Below, one piece after another: positions 55,354 to 64,000 of a DNA stretch of 64,000 nucleotides. Source of the DNA: Cognatundibacterium rugosum. GTDB taxonomy: Bacteria; Pseudomonadota; Gammaproteobacteria; Burkholderiales; Burkholderiaceae_D. Under the pieces are notes generated by a model that was not told the DNA's origin, ran no database searches, and saw only the letters and a program-made list of their open reading frames with translations. The stretch lies in NCBI RefSeq assembly GCF_014284365.1, contig NZ_JACOGG010000015.1, forward strand, positions 1 through 64,000. The letters run 5' to 3'. Numbering within the stretch: position 1 is the stretch's first letter; every line of letters begins with the position of its first letter. The translations under genes and the position numbers were made by a program.

Positions 55354-58080
55354 ATGAGCCATACGGAAAATTTCCAAACCACCGCCGCAGAACTGTCCCG
55401 TTTTTTACAACGTTGGTTGCAGGGGACGCCAGAACGAAGCGCACAACTGCAGGAAATAAGCAGATTATCCTTTAGCAAAGCGGATTTTGCGCAGATTTTA
55501 CAAAAAGAAATTTCATCCGGTGCCAGTTTGAACAAGGCAATGCGACGTTTGCGCAACCTTGTCCTCGCTACACTGATCGAGCGCGATCTGAACGGACAGG
55601 CTGACATGCATGAAGTGGTCACCACAATCAGCGAGTTTGCCGACTTTGTAGTGGCGCAACACTTAACCGCACTCGATCAGGAAATGCGTGCGCTGTATGG
55701 CGTCCCGGTCGGAGAAGAAAGTGGCGCAGAACAATCCCTGATTGTGCTCGGTATGGGCAAACTGGGCGGTTACGAACTGAATGTCTCCTCAGATATCGAT
55801 CTGATTTTCTGCTACGCCGAAGATGGCGAGACACGCTGTCATGAGGCAGCGCAGCGCAGCTTGTCTAACCATGAATATTTCAGCCGCTTAGGAAAAAAAC
55901 TGATCGCAGCCATTTCTGAAGTGACCGAAGACGGCTATAGCTTCCGGGTCGATATGGCATTGCGCCCCAATGGAAACTCCGGCCCGCTGGTCGCCAGCTT
56001 CGGTATGCTGGAAGAATATTTCATGGTCCAAGGACGCGAATGGGAACGCTACGCCTGGGTCAAAGCCAGGGCAATGAGTGGTCAGGCTGAGGATTTGCTG
56101 CAACTTGAAAAAATCATCCGTCCTTTTGTGTATCGGCGCTATCTGGATTTTGGCGCCATCGATTCGCTGCGTTCTATGCATGCGCAGATCCGTGCCGAAG
56201 TGGTGCGTCAGGAGACACGGCACCCTGAGCGCAGTAACAATGTCAAACTGGGACGCGGCGGTATACGCGAGGTGGAATTTTTAGCGCAGGTCTTTCAACT
56301 CATACGCGGTGGGCGCGATGCCAGTCTGCGTGACCGCTCTACCCGCAACACGCTGGCTATTTTGAGCGAAAAAAATATTCTGGATGCCGACATCGTCACA
56401 CAGTTACAGCAATCGTATGTATTCCTGAGAAATCTGGAGCACAGACTGCAGTATCTGGATGATGCGCAAACCCATACCTTTCCTTCCAAAGAAGAAGACC
56501 AGCTACGCATTGCCAACATGATGGGCTACCCGCAAGTAGCGCCGCTACTGGATGCCTTGCAAGTCCACCGGCAGTTTGTCGCAACGCAGTTTGATACCAT
56601 CTTCAAAGATAAGGCAGATGATGCAGCAGAAGCCGGTGAGGCGCAGCTGATCGCCAGCCTGAACAGCAGCGAGGATGAAGACTTGCTCATTTCCCAGTTC
56701 ACCGACGCGGGTTTCCATGATGCGCAAGAAGCGGCACGCCGTCTGAATGCACACTGGCATTCAGGCCGTATCCAGGCTCTCAGCGAAGCCAGTCGCCAGA
56801 AGTTGCTGGCCTTGTTTAATCAGGCCATGCGCCTGACCGGGACACAGGCACAAAATCAACTCAGTTGCTGGCATCGTTTTCTCGACTTTATGGAGGCGAT
56901 CGCACGCCGCTCGGCTTACCTTTCACTGCTGACCGAATACCCGGATGCGCTGGCGCGTGTCATTCGCATGATGGACGCCAGTGATTGGGCTGCCAAGTTC
57001 CTGACCCGACATCCTTTGCTGTTAGATGAGTTACTGGATGAGTCAGCCTTGCAGGCACGCCCCGACTGGTCACAATTTTCACAAGAGCTGGAAAAAGAAC
57101 TACTCGCACATCGCGATGACACGGAGCGGCAATTAGAAACTTTGCGCGAGATGCATCATGCCATGCAATTCCGTCTGCTGGCCCAGGATCTGGAAGGGCA
57201 AGTCACGGTCGAGCATCTGGCCGACGACTTGTCCCAACTGGCTGATTTAATGGTCGCGGCAACGATAAACGCTGTCTGGCAGACGATTGCAACACGTCAT
57301 CGTGAAAAGCCACAGTTCGCAGTGATCGCCTACGGAAAACTGGGTGGCAAGGAACTGGGCTATGCTTCTGATCTGGATCTGATCTTTTTGTACGATGATG
57401 AAGAACAGGATGCGCCAGCGAATTATGCGAAACTGGCCCAGCGCTTCATTACCTGGATGACCAGCCATACGCCGGCAGGTATTTTGTTTGATATCGACAT
57501 TGCCTTACGTCCGGATGGTGCCAGTGGTTTACTTGTTTCATCAATACAGTCATTTGCCCGCTATCAGGAAAAATCAGCCTGGTTATGGGAACATCAGGCG
57601 CTCACACGTGCGCGCTACTGTGCAGGTGACGCGCATATAGGCCAGCAATTTGATGCGATTCGTCATCAGGTGTTGTGTCAATCGCGGGATGAAGCCAGCT
57701 TACGTCACGAAGTACTGCAAATGCGCAAAAAAATGCGCGATGCGCATCCTAGCCGTAGTGAGCTGTTCGATCTCAAACATGATGCGGGCGGCATGATAGA
57801 CCTGGAGTTCATGGTGCAGTATCTGGTGCTGTGTCATGCGCATCAGTATCCCGAACTGAGTGCCAACATTGGCAATATCGCCTTGTTGAAACGTTGCGGC
57901 GAACTGGGTCTGATTCCGGATGAGCTGGCACAACGCAGTGCGTCAGCGTATCGCAGCCTGCGCAAATTGCAACATACCATACGGCTGCAGGGCGAAGACC
58001 GGGCTAGGGTCGCGTTCGACAAAGTCAGCCAGGAAGTCACTTCCAGTCAACAGCTATGGAAGACCTTATTTTCTGAGTAA
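55354..58080 (+). CDS. glnE: Bifunctional glutamine synthetase adenylyltransferase/deadenylase
   Basis: A 908-aa protein with two nucleotidyltransferase domains, each carrying a G-K-L-G-G..SD.DLIF motif: GMGKLGGYELNVSSDIDLIF at about residue 131 (deadenylylating half) and YGKLGGKELGYASDLDLIF at about residue 657 (adenylylating half), plus the linker GlnD/PII-UTase helical domains. It switches glutamine synthetase activity in response to PII. Slightly shorter than the ~945-aa E. coli enzyme. Terminator 25 bp after the stop. Confidence 0.96.
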   Translation: MSHTENFQTTAAELSRFLQRWLQGTPERSAQLQEISRLSFSKADFAQILQKEISSGASLNKAMRRLRNLVLATLIERDLNGQADMHEVVTTISEFADFVVAQHLTALDQEMRALYGVPVGEESGAEQSLIVLGMGKLGGYELNVSSDIDLIFCYAEDGETRCHEAAQRSLSNHEYFSRLGKKLIAAISEVTEDGYSFRVDMALRPNGNSGPLVASFGMLEEYFMVQGREWERYAWVKARAMSGQAEDLLQLEKIIRPFVYRRYLDFGAIDSLRSMHAQIRAEVVRQETRHPERSNNVKLGRGGIREVEFLAQVFQLIRGGRDASLRDRSTRNTLAILSEKNILDADIVTQLQQSYVFLRNLEHRLQYLDDAQTHTFPSKEEDQLRIANMMGYPQVAPLLDALQVHRQFVATQFDTIFKDKADDAAEAGEAQLIASLNSSEDEDLLISQFTDAGFHDAQEAARRLNAHWHSGRIQALSEASRQKLLALFNQAMRLTGTQAQNQLSCWHRFLDFMEAIARRSAYLSLLTEYPDALARVIRMMDASDWAAKFLTRHPLLLDELLDESALQARPDWSQFSQELEKELLAHRDDTERQLETLREMHHAMQFRLLAQDLEGQVTVEHLADDLSQLADLMVAATINAVWQTIATRHREKPQFAVIAYGKLGGKELGYASDLDLIFLYDDEEQDAPANYAKLAQRFITWMTSHTPAGILFDIDIALRPDGASGLLVSSIQSFARYQEKSAWLWEHQALTRARYCAGDAHIGQQFDAIRHQVLCQSRDEASLRHEVLQMRKKMRDAHPSRSELFDLKHDAGGMIDLEFMVQYLVLCHAHQYPELSANIGNIALLKRCGELGLIPDELAQRSASAYRSLRKLQHTIRLQGEDRARVAFDKVSQEVTSSQQLWKTLFSE

Positions 58081-58103
58081 AGTGAGCGGTAGAACAAGAC
58101 CAT

Positions 58104-58143
58104 GAAAAAAGCCGGCTGCGCAACGCAAACCGGCTTTTTAATT
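58104..58143. terminator. Bidirectional terminator between glnE and pbpG
   Basis: AAAAAAGCCGG pairs with CCGGCTTTTT around a ~14-nt loop that itself has some GC pairing. A run before and T run after the stem. The convergent genes glnE (+) and pbpG (-) both end at it. Confidence 0.9.
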
Positions 58144-58161
58144 ATGAAGACAAGATGGCTG

Positions 58162-59181
58162 TCAGGCTTGTGGCTTATTTGACTCCAGCCATTTTTTGAT
58201 GCGACCGGCATCTGCCAGGCGTGAATACTTCCCTTTAGAATCCAGGAACACCATCACAATCGCACGCCCTTCTATCATTGCCTGCATCACCAGACAACGC
58301 CCAGCTTCGGCAATATAACCAGTTTTTTGCAGACCAATTTCCCAGGAAGGATTCGCTACCAGTTTATTCGATGTACCGTATTCCAGCGGACGCCCACCCG
58401 GATTGACTATATATTTCGAATCCGTTGAGTATTCGCGGATCACGGGATGCTGATAAGCCGCATTGACCAGCTTGACCAAATCACGTGCGCTGGCGCGATT
58501 CTGGCTGGACAAACCACTGGAATCGACATAATGGGTGTCACTCATACCCAATTGTCTTGCCTTGGCATTCATGGCAGCCACGAATGCGGACAAGCCCCCC
58601 GGATAACTCCGGCCCAGCGCAGATGCCGCGCGGTTTTCCGAGCTCATCAACGCGATATGCAACATATCCGCACGGGTGAGTTTAGCGCCGATTTTCAAGC
58701 GCGAACCGGTACCTTTTTCCTTGTCGATGTCTTCGGTGGTGACTTCAATCAGTTCATTCAAATCCTGATGCGCCTCCACCACCACCAAACTGGTCATCAG
58801 CTTGGTAATAGATGCTATCGGCAAAGACACATCCGAATTTTTTTCAAACAGCACTTTGGAACTGGCCTGATCCACGACATACGCCACATTCGACTGCAGG
58901 GACAAAGGATCCGCATGTTTTAAACCAACGGTATCGCCTACGCTGGGTTTTTCCGCAACCACGGGGGCGAGTGCCACGTGCTCAGTCACCAGCTTGCGTT
59001 TGCCATTCACCAGCACATAACGTTTCACTACTTTGGTATTCGCAGCGATCTTCGCAGATTTTTTGTGTACCACGTGTTTTTTCGCATGACGATGGCGGGA
59101 TTCCGTCGCCTGCACAGAGAGCGCAACTGCAGGAAGAATGGCAGCAAGGCTCAGAATAATTGCTTTACGGGCAAATTTCAC
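58162..59181 (-). CDS. pbpG: D-alanyl-D-alanine endopeptidase (PBP7-like)
   Basis: A 339-aa exported S11-family serine peptidase. After the signal peptide (1-25) there is a strongly basic Lys/His-rich segment (RHRHAKKHVVHKKSAK), then the active-site motifs SITK (about 124-127), SEN (181-183) and KTG in LQKTGYIAEAG near residue 295. PbpG cleaves DD-crosslinks in peptidoglycan. The basic N-terminal extension could bind the cell wall or nucleic acid. Confidence 0.92.
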   Translation of the reverse strand: MKFARKAIILSLAAILPAVALSVQATESRHRHAKKHVVHKKSAKIAANTKVVKRYVLVNGKRKLVTEHVALAPVVAEKPSVGDTVGLKHADPLSLQSNVAYVVDQASSKVLFEKNSDVSLPIASITKLMTSLVVVEAHQDLNELIEVTTEDIDKEKGTGSRLKIGAKLTRADMLHIALMSSENRAASALGRSYPGGLSAFVAAMNAKARQLGMSDTHYVDSSGLSSQNRASARDLVKLVNAAYQHPVIREYSTDSKYIVNPGGRPLEYGTSNKLVANPSWEIGLQKTGYIAEAGRCLVMQAMIEGRAIVMVFLDSKGKYSRLADAGRIKKWLESNKPQA

Positions 59182-59340
59182 TATCTACAACTCCTACATA
59201 AAATATGCCAAAAAATTTAGTGCAGTGTAGCAAATCCCAAAAAAATCGCAAGATAATTAAAGACTTAGCGGTTCCAATTGAAGTTTACTCTTATTTAATT
59301 TCACCTTGTCCCTATGCAGGCCGCAATGAATAATAAAATG

Positions 59341-60036
59341 CTACTCTACAAACCGTACAAACCCAGAAACCGGCTCCCGCTCTGTCTGCAAGGAATTTTC
59401 AGGCTGACTGAGGTCGGCATAACCTAAGGACATGCCGCACACCAGCATTTCATTTGCTGGCAACGCAAGCTGTTCGCTGATAATTTGATGGTATTGGGTA
59501 AAGGCAGCCTGTGGGCAAGTATCCAAACCACGTGCTTTCGCAGCCAGCATCAGATTTTGCAAAAACATGCCATAGTCCAGCCAGGAACCTTGTTCCAGGA
59601 TACGGTCTATGGTGAAAATCAAACCAACGGGGGCATCAAAGAACGTGTAATTGCGTCCATGCTGGGCATGCATACCAGCCTTATTGTCACGTCCTAAACC
59701 CAGCAATGCATACAAATCCCAACCTACTTTTCGCCGGCGTTCCAGATACGGGCTGGTCCATTGTAAAGGATAGTAGTGATATTCCTCAGTATGCGGAGCA
59801 GCCGGGTTCGGATGATCATGTGCTTGCAAAATTTTCTGTGACAGCTGATTTTTCTTTTCACCGGTCAGCACATAGACTTTCCAGGGCTGAGTATTGGTGC
59901 CAGACGGCGCACGTGCCGCCACACTGAACAAGTCCTGCAGCAGTTCGGCGGAGACAGGATCAGGTAAATAGGCACGCACAGAATGGCGCGCAATGATGAG
60001 TTGGTCTACCGCTTGCTGCAATTCAGTGGGTGTCAT
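59341..60036 (-). CDS. Nitroreductase-family flavoprotein
   Basis: About 231 aa. FMN-binding pattern [37 protein letters not shown] and the C-terminal [13 protein letters not shown] are clear. The long middle loop ([20 protein letters not shown]) is typical of the nitrobenzoate-reductase-like branch. Natural substrate unknown. The start at 60036 overlaps the thioesterase stop by 14 bp, so both are probably one unit. Confidence 0.9.
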   Translation of the reverse strand: MTPTELQQAVDQLIIARHSVRAYLPDPVSAELLQDLFSVAARAPSGTNTQPWKVYVLTGEKKNQLSQKILQAHDHPNPAAPHTEEYHYYPLQWTSPYLERRRKVGWDLYALLGLGRDNKAGMHAQHGRNYTFFDAPVGLIFTIDRILEQGSWLDYGMFLQNLMLAAKARGLDTCPQAAFTQYHQIISEQLALPANEMLVCGMSLGYADLSQPENSLQTEREPVSGFVRFVE

Positions 60037-60490
60037 CAGAATCACTCAGAATAAAAGTTAATACAGATCTTAGCTCGCCAGGTAACGGAACCGGGCGCCG
60101 CTCCTGCCTGTCCACATAGACATGGATAAAATGTCCTTGCGCAGAAGCGACCTGCTCATCGTTACGGAATATACCCAACTCATAACGGACACTGGTGTTT
60201 CCCAAGCGACTGACCGCAAATCCTACCGTCACCTCATCAGGAAACGCAATCGGTGCGAAGTAATTACAATGGGTTTCTATGACCAGCCCTATCACCTGGC
60301 CATGCTCAGTATCCAACACCTGCTCACTGATCAGATACTGGTTGACTGCCGTATCAAACCAACTGTAATACGTCACATTATTGACATGACCGTACACATC
60401 ATTATCCATCCAACGGGTTGTGAGTGTATAGAAACGCTTGAAATCCCTGCGAGTCTTAATGCTATTTTTTACAGGTGCATTTGAATTCAT
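60023..60490 (-). CDS. Acyl-CoA thioesterase (hotdog, 4HBT/YbgC-like)
   Basis: A 155-aa hotdog-fold thioesterase. The active-site sequence [20 protein letters not shown] corresponds to the D-x-D-x-x-G-H-V-N-N motif of the 4-hydroxybenzoyl-CoA thioesterase family. Substrate unknown. The start at 60490 (MNSNAPV) is preferred over an ATG at 60535 that would add a Cys/Phe-rich stretch. Overlaps the nitroreductase gene. Confidence 0.88.
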   Translation of the reverse strand: MNSNAPVKNSIKTRRDFKRFYTLTTRWMDNDVYGHVNNVTYYSWFDTAVNQYLISEQVLDTEHGQVIGLVIETHCNYFAPIAFPDEVTVGFAVSRLGNTSVRYELGIFRNDEQVASAQGHFIHVYVDRQERRPVPLPGELRSVLTFILSDSDDTH

Positions 60491-60637
60491 GAATGGAAAT
60501 TCCAGAAAGAAACACTCACAAAAAGTGTAACACAAACCCTGCTTTCATCGTCCAGTCACATAGCCAGTTCAGAATCTCCCAGGCAACATATCCCTCAGCC
60601 ATAGAGGCTCCGGCTTCAGCCACTGTGTATGTTTGAG

Positions 60638-60665
60638 TTGCCAAACATATTTATTTCATTATAAT
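60638..60665 (+). promoter_or_regulatory. Sigma-70-type promoter of the phasin gene
   Basis: TTGCCA (60638-60643), a 16-bp spacer and TATAAT (60660-60665) lie about 90 bp upstream of the phasin ATG. Good match to both hexamers. Confidence 0.6.
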
Positions 60666-60753
60666 CAACTTATTGCAGCGCACAATTTATGTGGATTCCC
60701 TGCAATATCTCATCTGACTTCATTCATGCACGACCTTTTTCAAGGAGATTCCT

Positions 60754-61326
60754 ATGTTTTCAGTACCTGAACAATTCTCAGCGGCAACTAAAGCAAATCT
60801 GGATGCACAATTCGCATTATTCTCCACCATCAGTGCAAAAACACTCGAAAGTGTTGAAAAACTGGCCGAGCTGAATTTGAATGCAGTAAAAAGTACACTG
60901 GAAGAAGCCACTGCCACAACCCGCCAGTTATTGTCTGCAAAAGATGCACAGGAATTCATACAACTCAGCAGTGCACAATTGCAACCGAATGCAGAAAAAT
61001 TCCTGTCTTACAGCCGCCACCTGGGAAATATTGCGTCATCTGCTCAGGCTGAGCTTTCCCGCGCAACGGAAATACAGCTCAACGAAAATAAGCGTAAAGT
61101 AGTCAGCCTGTTGGAAGATGTAACGAAAGATGCTCCTGCCGGAACCGAGCAGATTGTTGCGGCGATCAAAACTGCCATCAACAACTCTCATGCCAGCCTG
61201 GAGCAAATCAATAAATCAGGTAAGCAAACTGTCGAGGCACTGGAAGCCAACCTCAACACAGTAGTAACACAACTGGTGCAAGCGAGCGAGAAAGCTATTC
61301 CAACCAAGGCAAGTACAAAAAAATAA
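60754..61326 (+). CDS. phaP: Phasin (PHA granule-associated protein)
   Basis: A 190-aa, mostly helical protein of the PhaP/phasin_2 family: MFSVPEQFSAATKANLDAQF, LAELNLNAVKSTLEEATATT and a Lys/Thr-rich tail. It coats polyhydroxyalkanoate granules and controls their size. AAGGAG is 6 nt before the ATG and a promoter is visible upstream. No PHA synthase lies in the window. Monocistronic, ending at a terminator. Confidence 0.92.
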   Translation: MFSVPEQFSAATKANLDAQFALFSTISAKTLESVEKLAELNLNAVKSTLEEATATTRQLLSAKDAQEFIQLSSAQLQPNAEKFLSYSRHLGNIASSAQAELSRATEIQLNENKRKVVSLLEDVTKDAPAGTEQIVAAIKTAINNSHASLEQINKSGKQTVEALEANLNTVVTQLVQASEKAIPTKASTKK

Positions 61327-61342
61327 TTGATAGTCGATAGCA

Positions 61343-61380
61343 GATAAAAAAAAACCCGCTTCAATAGCGGGTTTTTTTAT
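61343..61380. terminator. Bidirectional terminator between phaP and livF
   Basis: AAAAACCCGCT and AGCGGGTTTTT form a perfect stem around a 6-nt loop (TCAATA region), with A and T runs on either side. The convergent phaP (+) and livF (-) genes both end here. Confidence 0.92.
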
Positions 61381-61404
61381 CAGTTTAATTCACTATACAG
61401 AAAA

Positions 61405-62130
61405 TTAACCTTCTCCCAGATAAGCCGCCTGAACCTTAGGATCATCCAGCATATCTTTCGCATTTCCGCTCATGGTAATCAAACCGGAATCCATCACATA
61501 ACCACGATGTGCGGCTTGTAACGCGAGCTTCGCGTTTTGCTCAACCAGCAAAATAGTCACACCTTGAGCCGAGACATTGCGAATCACTTCAAAGATTTTC
61601 TCGACCATGATAGGCGACAAGCCCATAGATGGCTCATCCAGTAACAGCAGATTAGGATGACTCATCAGCGCACGCGCCATTGCCAGCATCTGTTGTTCAC
61701 CACCCGACAGGGTTCCGGCTAATTGTGCTGAACGCTCCTTCAGACGTGGGAACACAGCATACCATTTGTCGATGTCAGCCGCGATACCGCCTTTATCATT
61801 GCGTGTGTACGCACCCATCATCAGATTTTCGTGGATGGTCATACGCGTAAACACGCCACGGCCTTCCGGTACCATGGCCAGGTGCTCAGTGACCAGTTCG
61901 AAGGAGTTTTTACTGCGGATAGAGCCTCCCATGTACAGGATCTCACCCTCAACCTTGCAGCTTGGTAAAGTACCTGTGATGGCCTTCAAGGTCGTTGTTT
62001 TACCCGCTCCGTTAGCGCCAATCAGGGTGATCAGTTCGCCCTTATTGACGACCAGATCGATTCCCTTAACTGCCTTAATTCCGCCATAAGCCACTTTGAG
62101 CTGTTGGACTTTCAATACATTTTCAACCAT
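61405..62130 (-). CDS. livF: Branched-chain amino-acid ABC transporter ATPase LivF
   Basis: A 241-aa ATPase: Walker A GANGAGKTT, signature LSGGEQQML and Walker B LLLLDEPSMGLSP. Order and sequence match LivF (QLKVAYGGIKAVKGIDL). The ATG overlaps the livG stop in TAATG. With LivG and LivM it imports leucine-type or related amino acids or amides; specificity lies in an unseen binding protein. Confidence 0.93.
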   Translation of the reverse strand: MVENVLKVQQLKVAYGGIKAVKGIDLVVNKGELITLIGANGAGKTTTLKAITGTLPSCKVEGEILYMGGSIRSKNSFELVTEHLAMVPEGRGVFTRMTIHENLMMGAYTRNDKGGIAADIDKWYAVFPRLKERSAQLAGTLSGGEQQMLAMARALMSHPNLLLLDEPSMGLSPIMVEKIFEVIRNVSAQGVTILLVEQNAKLALQAAHRGYVMDSGLITMSGNAKDMLDDPKVQAAYLGEG

Positions 62131-62903
62131 TAGTGTCCACCTCCCAAATAGGCTTCGATCACAGCCGGATTTTTCTGAATATCTGCAGGAACACCTTCTG
62201 CAATTGGTTTGCCGTAATCGAGTACAGTCAGGCGATCACACAAACCCATCATCAGTTTGACATCGTGTTCAATCAGCAGGATCGTTTTACCTTCAGCCTT
62301 AATCTTGACCAACAGCTCACGTAAAGCCAGCTTTTCAGTCGCATTCATACCAGCGGCAGGCTCGTCCAATGCAAGCAGCTTAGGATCAGTCGCCAGTGCA
62401 CGTGCGATTTCCAGACGACGCTGATCGCCGTAAGACAGGAATTTAGAGGTGCGGTCAGCAAACTGACCGATACCAACGAAGTCCAGTAATTCCTGCGCAC
62501 GCTGGCGAATTTCTGCCTCTTCCTTACGTGCAGCCGCATGGTGAAAAACAGCACCAAACACACCTTGATGAGTACGCACATGACGTCCTACCATCACGTT
62601 TTCCAAGGCAGTCATTTCGCCAAACAAGCGGATATTCTGAAATGTACGTGCAATCCCCGCTTTGGCCACTTCATGCGGTGCGGACGGTGAATATGGCTTA
62701 CCGTCCAACTCAAAACTACCGGTATCAGGTTGATACAATCCGGTAATTACGTTAAAGAAGGTTGTCTTACCTGCACCATTCGGTCCGATCAGGCCATAAA
62801 TCTGACCTTTTTTAATATGAATACCGACATTGGATAAGGCTTGCAGCCCGCCGAAGCGCTTATTTGCGCCTTCAATTTTTAAGATAGTCTGTTCAGTCAT
62901 CAC
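62130..62903 (-). CDS. livG: Branched-chain amino-acid ABC transporter ATPase LivG
   Basis: A 257-aa ATPase: Walker A GPNGAGKTTFFNVI, signature LSYGDQRRLEIARAL and Walker B LLALDEPAAGMN. The LSYG form of the signature is usual for LivG. The preferred ATG is at 62903 or 62900. It follows livM by 8 bp. Confidence 0.93.
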   Translation of the reverse strand: MMTEQTILKIEGANKRFGGLQALSNVGIHIKKGQIYGLIGPNGAGKTTFFNVITGLYQPDTGSFELDGKPYSPSAPHEVAKAGIARTFQNIRLFGEMTALENVMVGRHVRTHQGVFGAVFHHAAARKEEAEIRQRAQELLDFVGIGQFADRTSKFLSYGDQRRLEIARALATDPKLLALDEPAAGMNATEKLALRELLVKIKAEGKTILLIEHDVKLMMGLCDRLTVLDYGKPIAEGVPADIQKNPAVIEAYLGGGH

Positions 62904-62911
62904 ATTTGTCC

Positions 62912-64000
62912 TTACGCTGTGGCATCATTGGTTTTACCAATCTTGTCTTCATGCTTAGGTGCTGGCCACAATCCGGCCGGGCGATTCAGCATGACAACTA
63001 CCATCGTCAGACCATATAACAACTGACGCAACACTTCTGCTTCTATCCAGATTTTACCGAACAGCATATTCTGTACAGGCTCAACCACATGACGCAACAC
63101 CTCTGGCAAGGCAGCAAGCAACACAGCGCCCAGAATCACGCCAGGAATATGTCCAATACCGCCCAGCACCACCATAGCCAGAATCACGATTGATTCCATC
63201 AGTGAGAAAGATTCCGGTGAAACGAAGCCCTGGAAAGAGCCGAACATAGCGCCTGAAATACCGCCAAACGATGCGCCCATCGAGAAGGCCAACAGTTTGA
63301 CGTTACGTGTATTGATACCCATGGCTTTGGCAGCAATTTCATCTTCACGGATCGCGACCCAAGCACGTCCAAGACGGGAATTTTGCAAGCGCAGGGAAAC
63401 AACCACAATAATGATGCACAGGGTCAGGAACAGGAAGTAATACGCGTTCACGGATGGCATACTAAAGCCAAGGAAACTCACGACACCTGCCTCACCTTGC
63501 AGTGACACGCCCATAATGCTGACCGGATCCACCATATTGATCCCTTGCGGTCCATTCGTGAAGTTAATCGGTGCATTCATGTTATTCATGAAAATACGGA
63601 TAATCTCACCAAAACCCAGCGTGACGATCGCCAGATAATCACCGCGTAGTTTCAGCGTAGGTGCGCCGAGCAAAGCGCCGCACAAGCCTGCAATCAACGC
63701 AGCAAACGGGATAATGACCCAGACTGACAAATGTATGCCTTTTTGAGCAATTTCAGGTCCGAACAGCGTCACCAATGCATTTCCAAGTGCAGGATAATTC
63801 TCCACAAAGGATTCAAGTATCACAGCAAACTGTGGCGATCCGAAAATCGCAGCCAGATAGGCACCGACAGCATAGAACGCGATATAACCAAGGTCCAGCA
63901 AACCTGCAAAGCCAACCACAATATTCAGGCCAAGCGCCAGCATAATGTAGAGCAAAGCAAAATCGATAATACGGACCCAGGAATTACCAAAGTTAGCAGC
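62912..64000 (-). CDS. livM: Branched-chain amino-acid ABC transporter permease LivM (5' end outside the window)
   Basis: Inner-membrane permease. The reading frame is open to the window edge (AANFGNSWVRIIDFALLYIM at 64000 downwards), so the true start lies beyond it; the TTG at 63955 is internal. About 362 residues are visible with eight or so membrane segments, and the coupling loop RLGRAWVAIREDEIAAKAMGIN is intact. Upstream livH is expected just past the edge. Confidence 0.93.
   Translation of the reverse strand, partial: AANFGNSWVRIIDFALLYIMLALGLNIVVGFAGLLDLGYIAFYAVGAYLAAIFGSPQFAVILESFVENYPALGNALVTLFGPEIAQKGIHLSVWVIIPFAALIAGLCGALLGAPTLKLRGDYLAIVTLGFGEIIRIFMNNMNAPINFTNGPQGINMVDPVSIMGVSLQGEAGVVSFLGFSMPSVNAYYFLFLTLCIIIVVVSLRLQNSRLGRAWVAIREDEIAAKAMGINTRNVKLLAFSMGASFGGISGAMFGSFQGFVSPESFSLMESIVILAMVVLGGIGHIPGVILGAVLLAALPEVLRHVVEPVQNMLFGKIWIEAEVLRQLLYGLTMVVVMLNRPAGLWPAPKHEDKIGKTNDATA

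Overview
The window looks like ordinary betaproteobacterial chromosome, most likely Burkholderiales and probably Oxalobacteraceae-like (an inference from gene content and neighbourhoods such as yhdP-nitrilase-tldD beside glnE, kynBUA with an Lrp-type regulator, a PHA phasin and argF-argG; I could not run a placement). Most of it is housekeeping and metabolic, with three points of extra interest: a two-part exopolysaccharide system, a small accessory pocket beside a tRNA, and several non-coding palindromic repeats.

Layout. 1-125: tail of an IS3-family element cut by the window edge. 232-3405: orn (-), then M48 protease, phhB and rsgA (+). 3406-3878: nested repeats. 3879-7921 (-): four-gene polysaccharide O-acetylation cassette (SGNH, AlgF, MBOAT AlgI, AlgJ), the same families as wssFGHI of cellulose-acetylating pseudomonads. 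8377-11149 (+): argF, argG, ppnP. 11241-15005: secreted hypothetical, murJ, serine hydrolase, cupin. 15184-19497: Lrp regulator divergent from kynB-kynU-kynA, then a LysE-type exporter. 19668-23198: amidohydrolase, FAH-family enzyme, map. 22987-25787: accessory pocket with a 277-bp direct repeat of the map 3' end around a DUF4386 gene, a Phd/RelE-type toxin-antitoxin pair, and tRNA-Arg(CCU). 25973-36101: uup, a secreted protein, an overlapping HD-GYP/EAL pair, murB, yajQ, a retropepsin-like protease and a class I DAHP synthase. 36102-48493 (-): cellulose synthase locus. 48516-58080: tldD, nitrilase and yhdP (-), glnE (+). 58162-64000: pbpG, nitroreductase, thioesterase, phasin, and livF-livG-livM (livM runs off the edge).

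How it fits together. The cellulose locus reads, in transcription order, bcsQ-like 2, bcsD, bcsP, bcsQ, a fused bcsA-bcsB, bcsC and a small periplasmic TPR protein. It has BcsD, so it is type I-like, but the order is unusual, there are two MinD/BcsQ ATPases, no BcsZ endoglucanase, and a BcsA-BcsB fusion that still carries a BcsB signal peptide inside the polypeptide. The O-acetylation cassette about 28 kb away is the natural candidate for modifying the polymer, which would recreate a wss-like acetylated-cellulose system split in two. BcsA has a PilZ domain; a translationally coupled degenerate HD-GYP/intact EAL pair and a YajQ protein are also encoded here, so c-di-GMP control is plausible. 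All functional links between these parts are inference.
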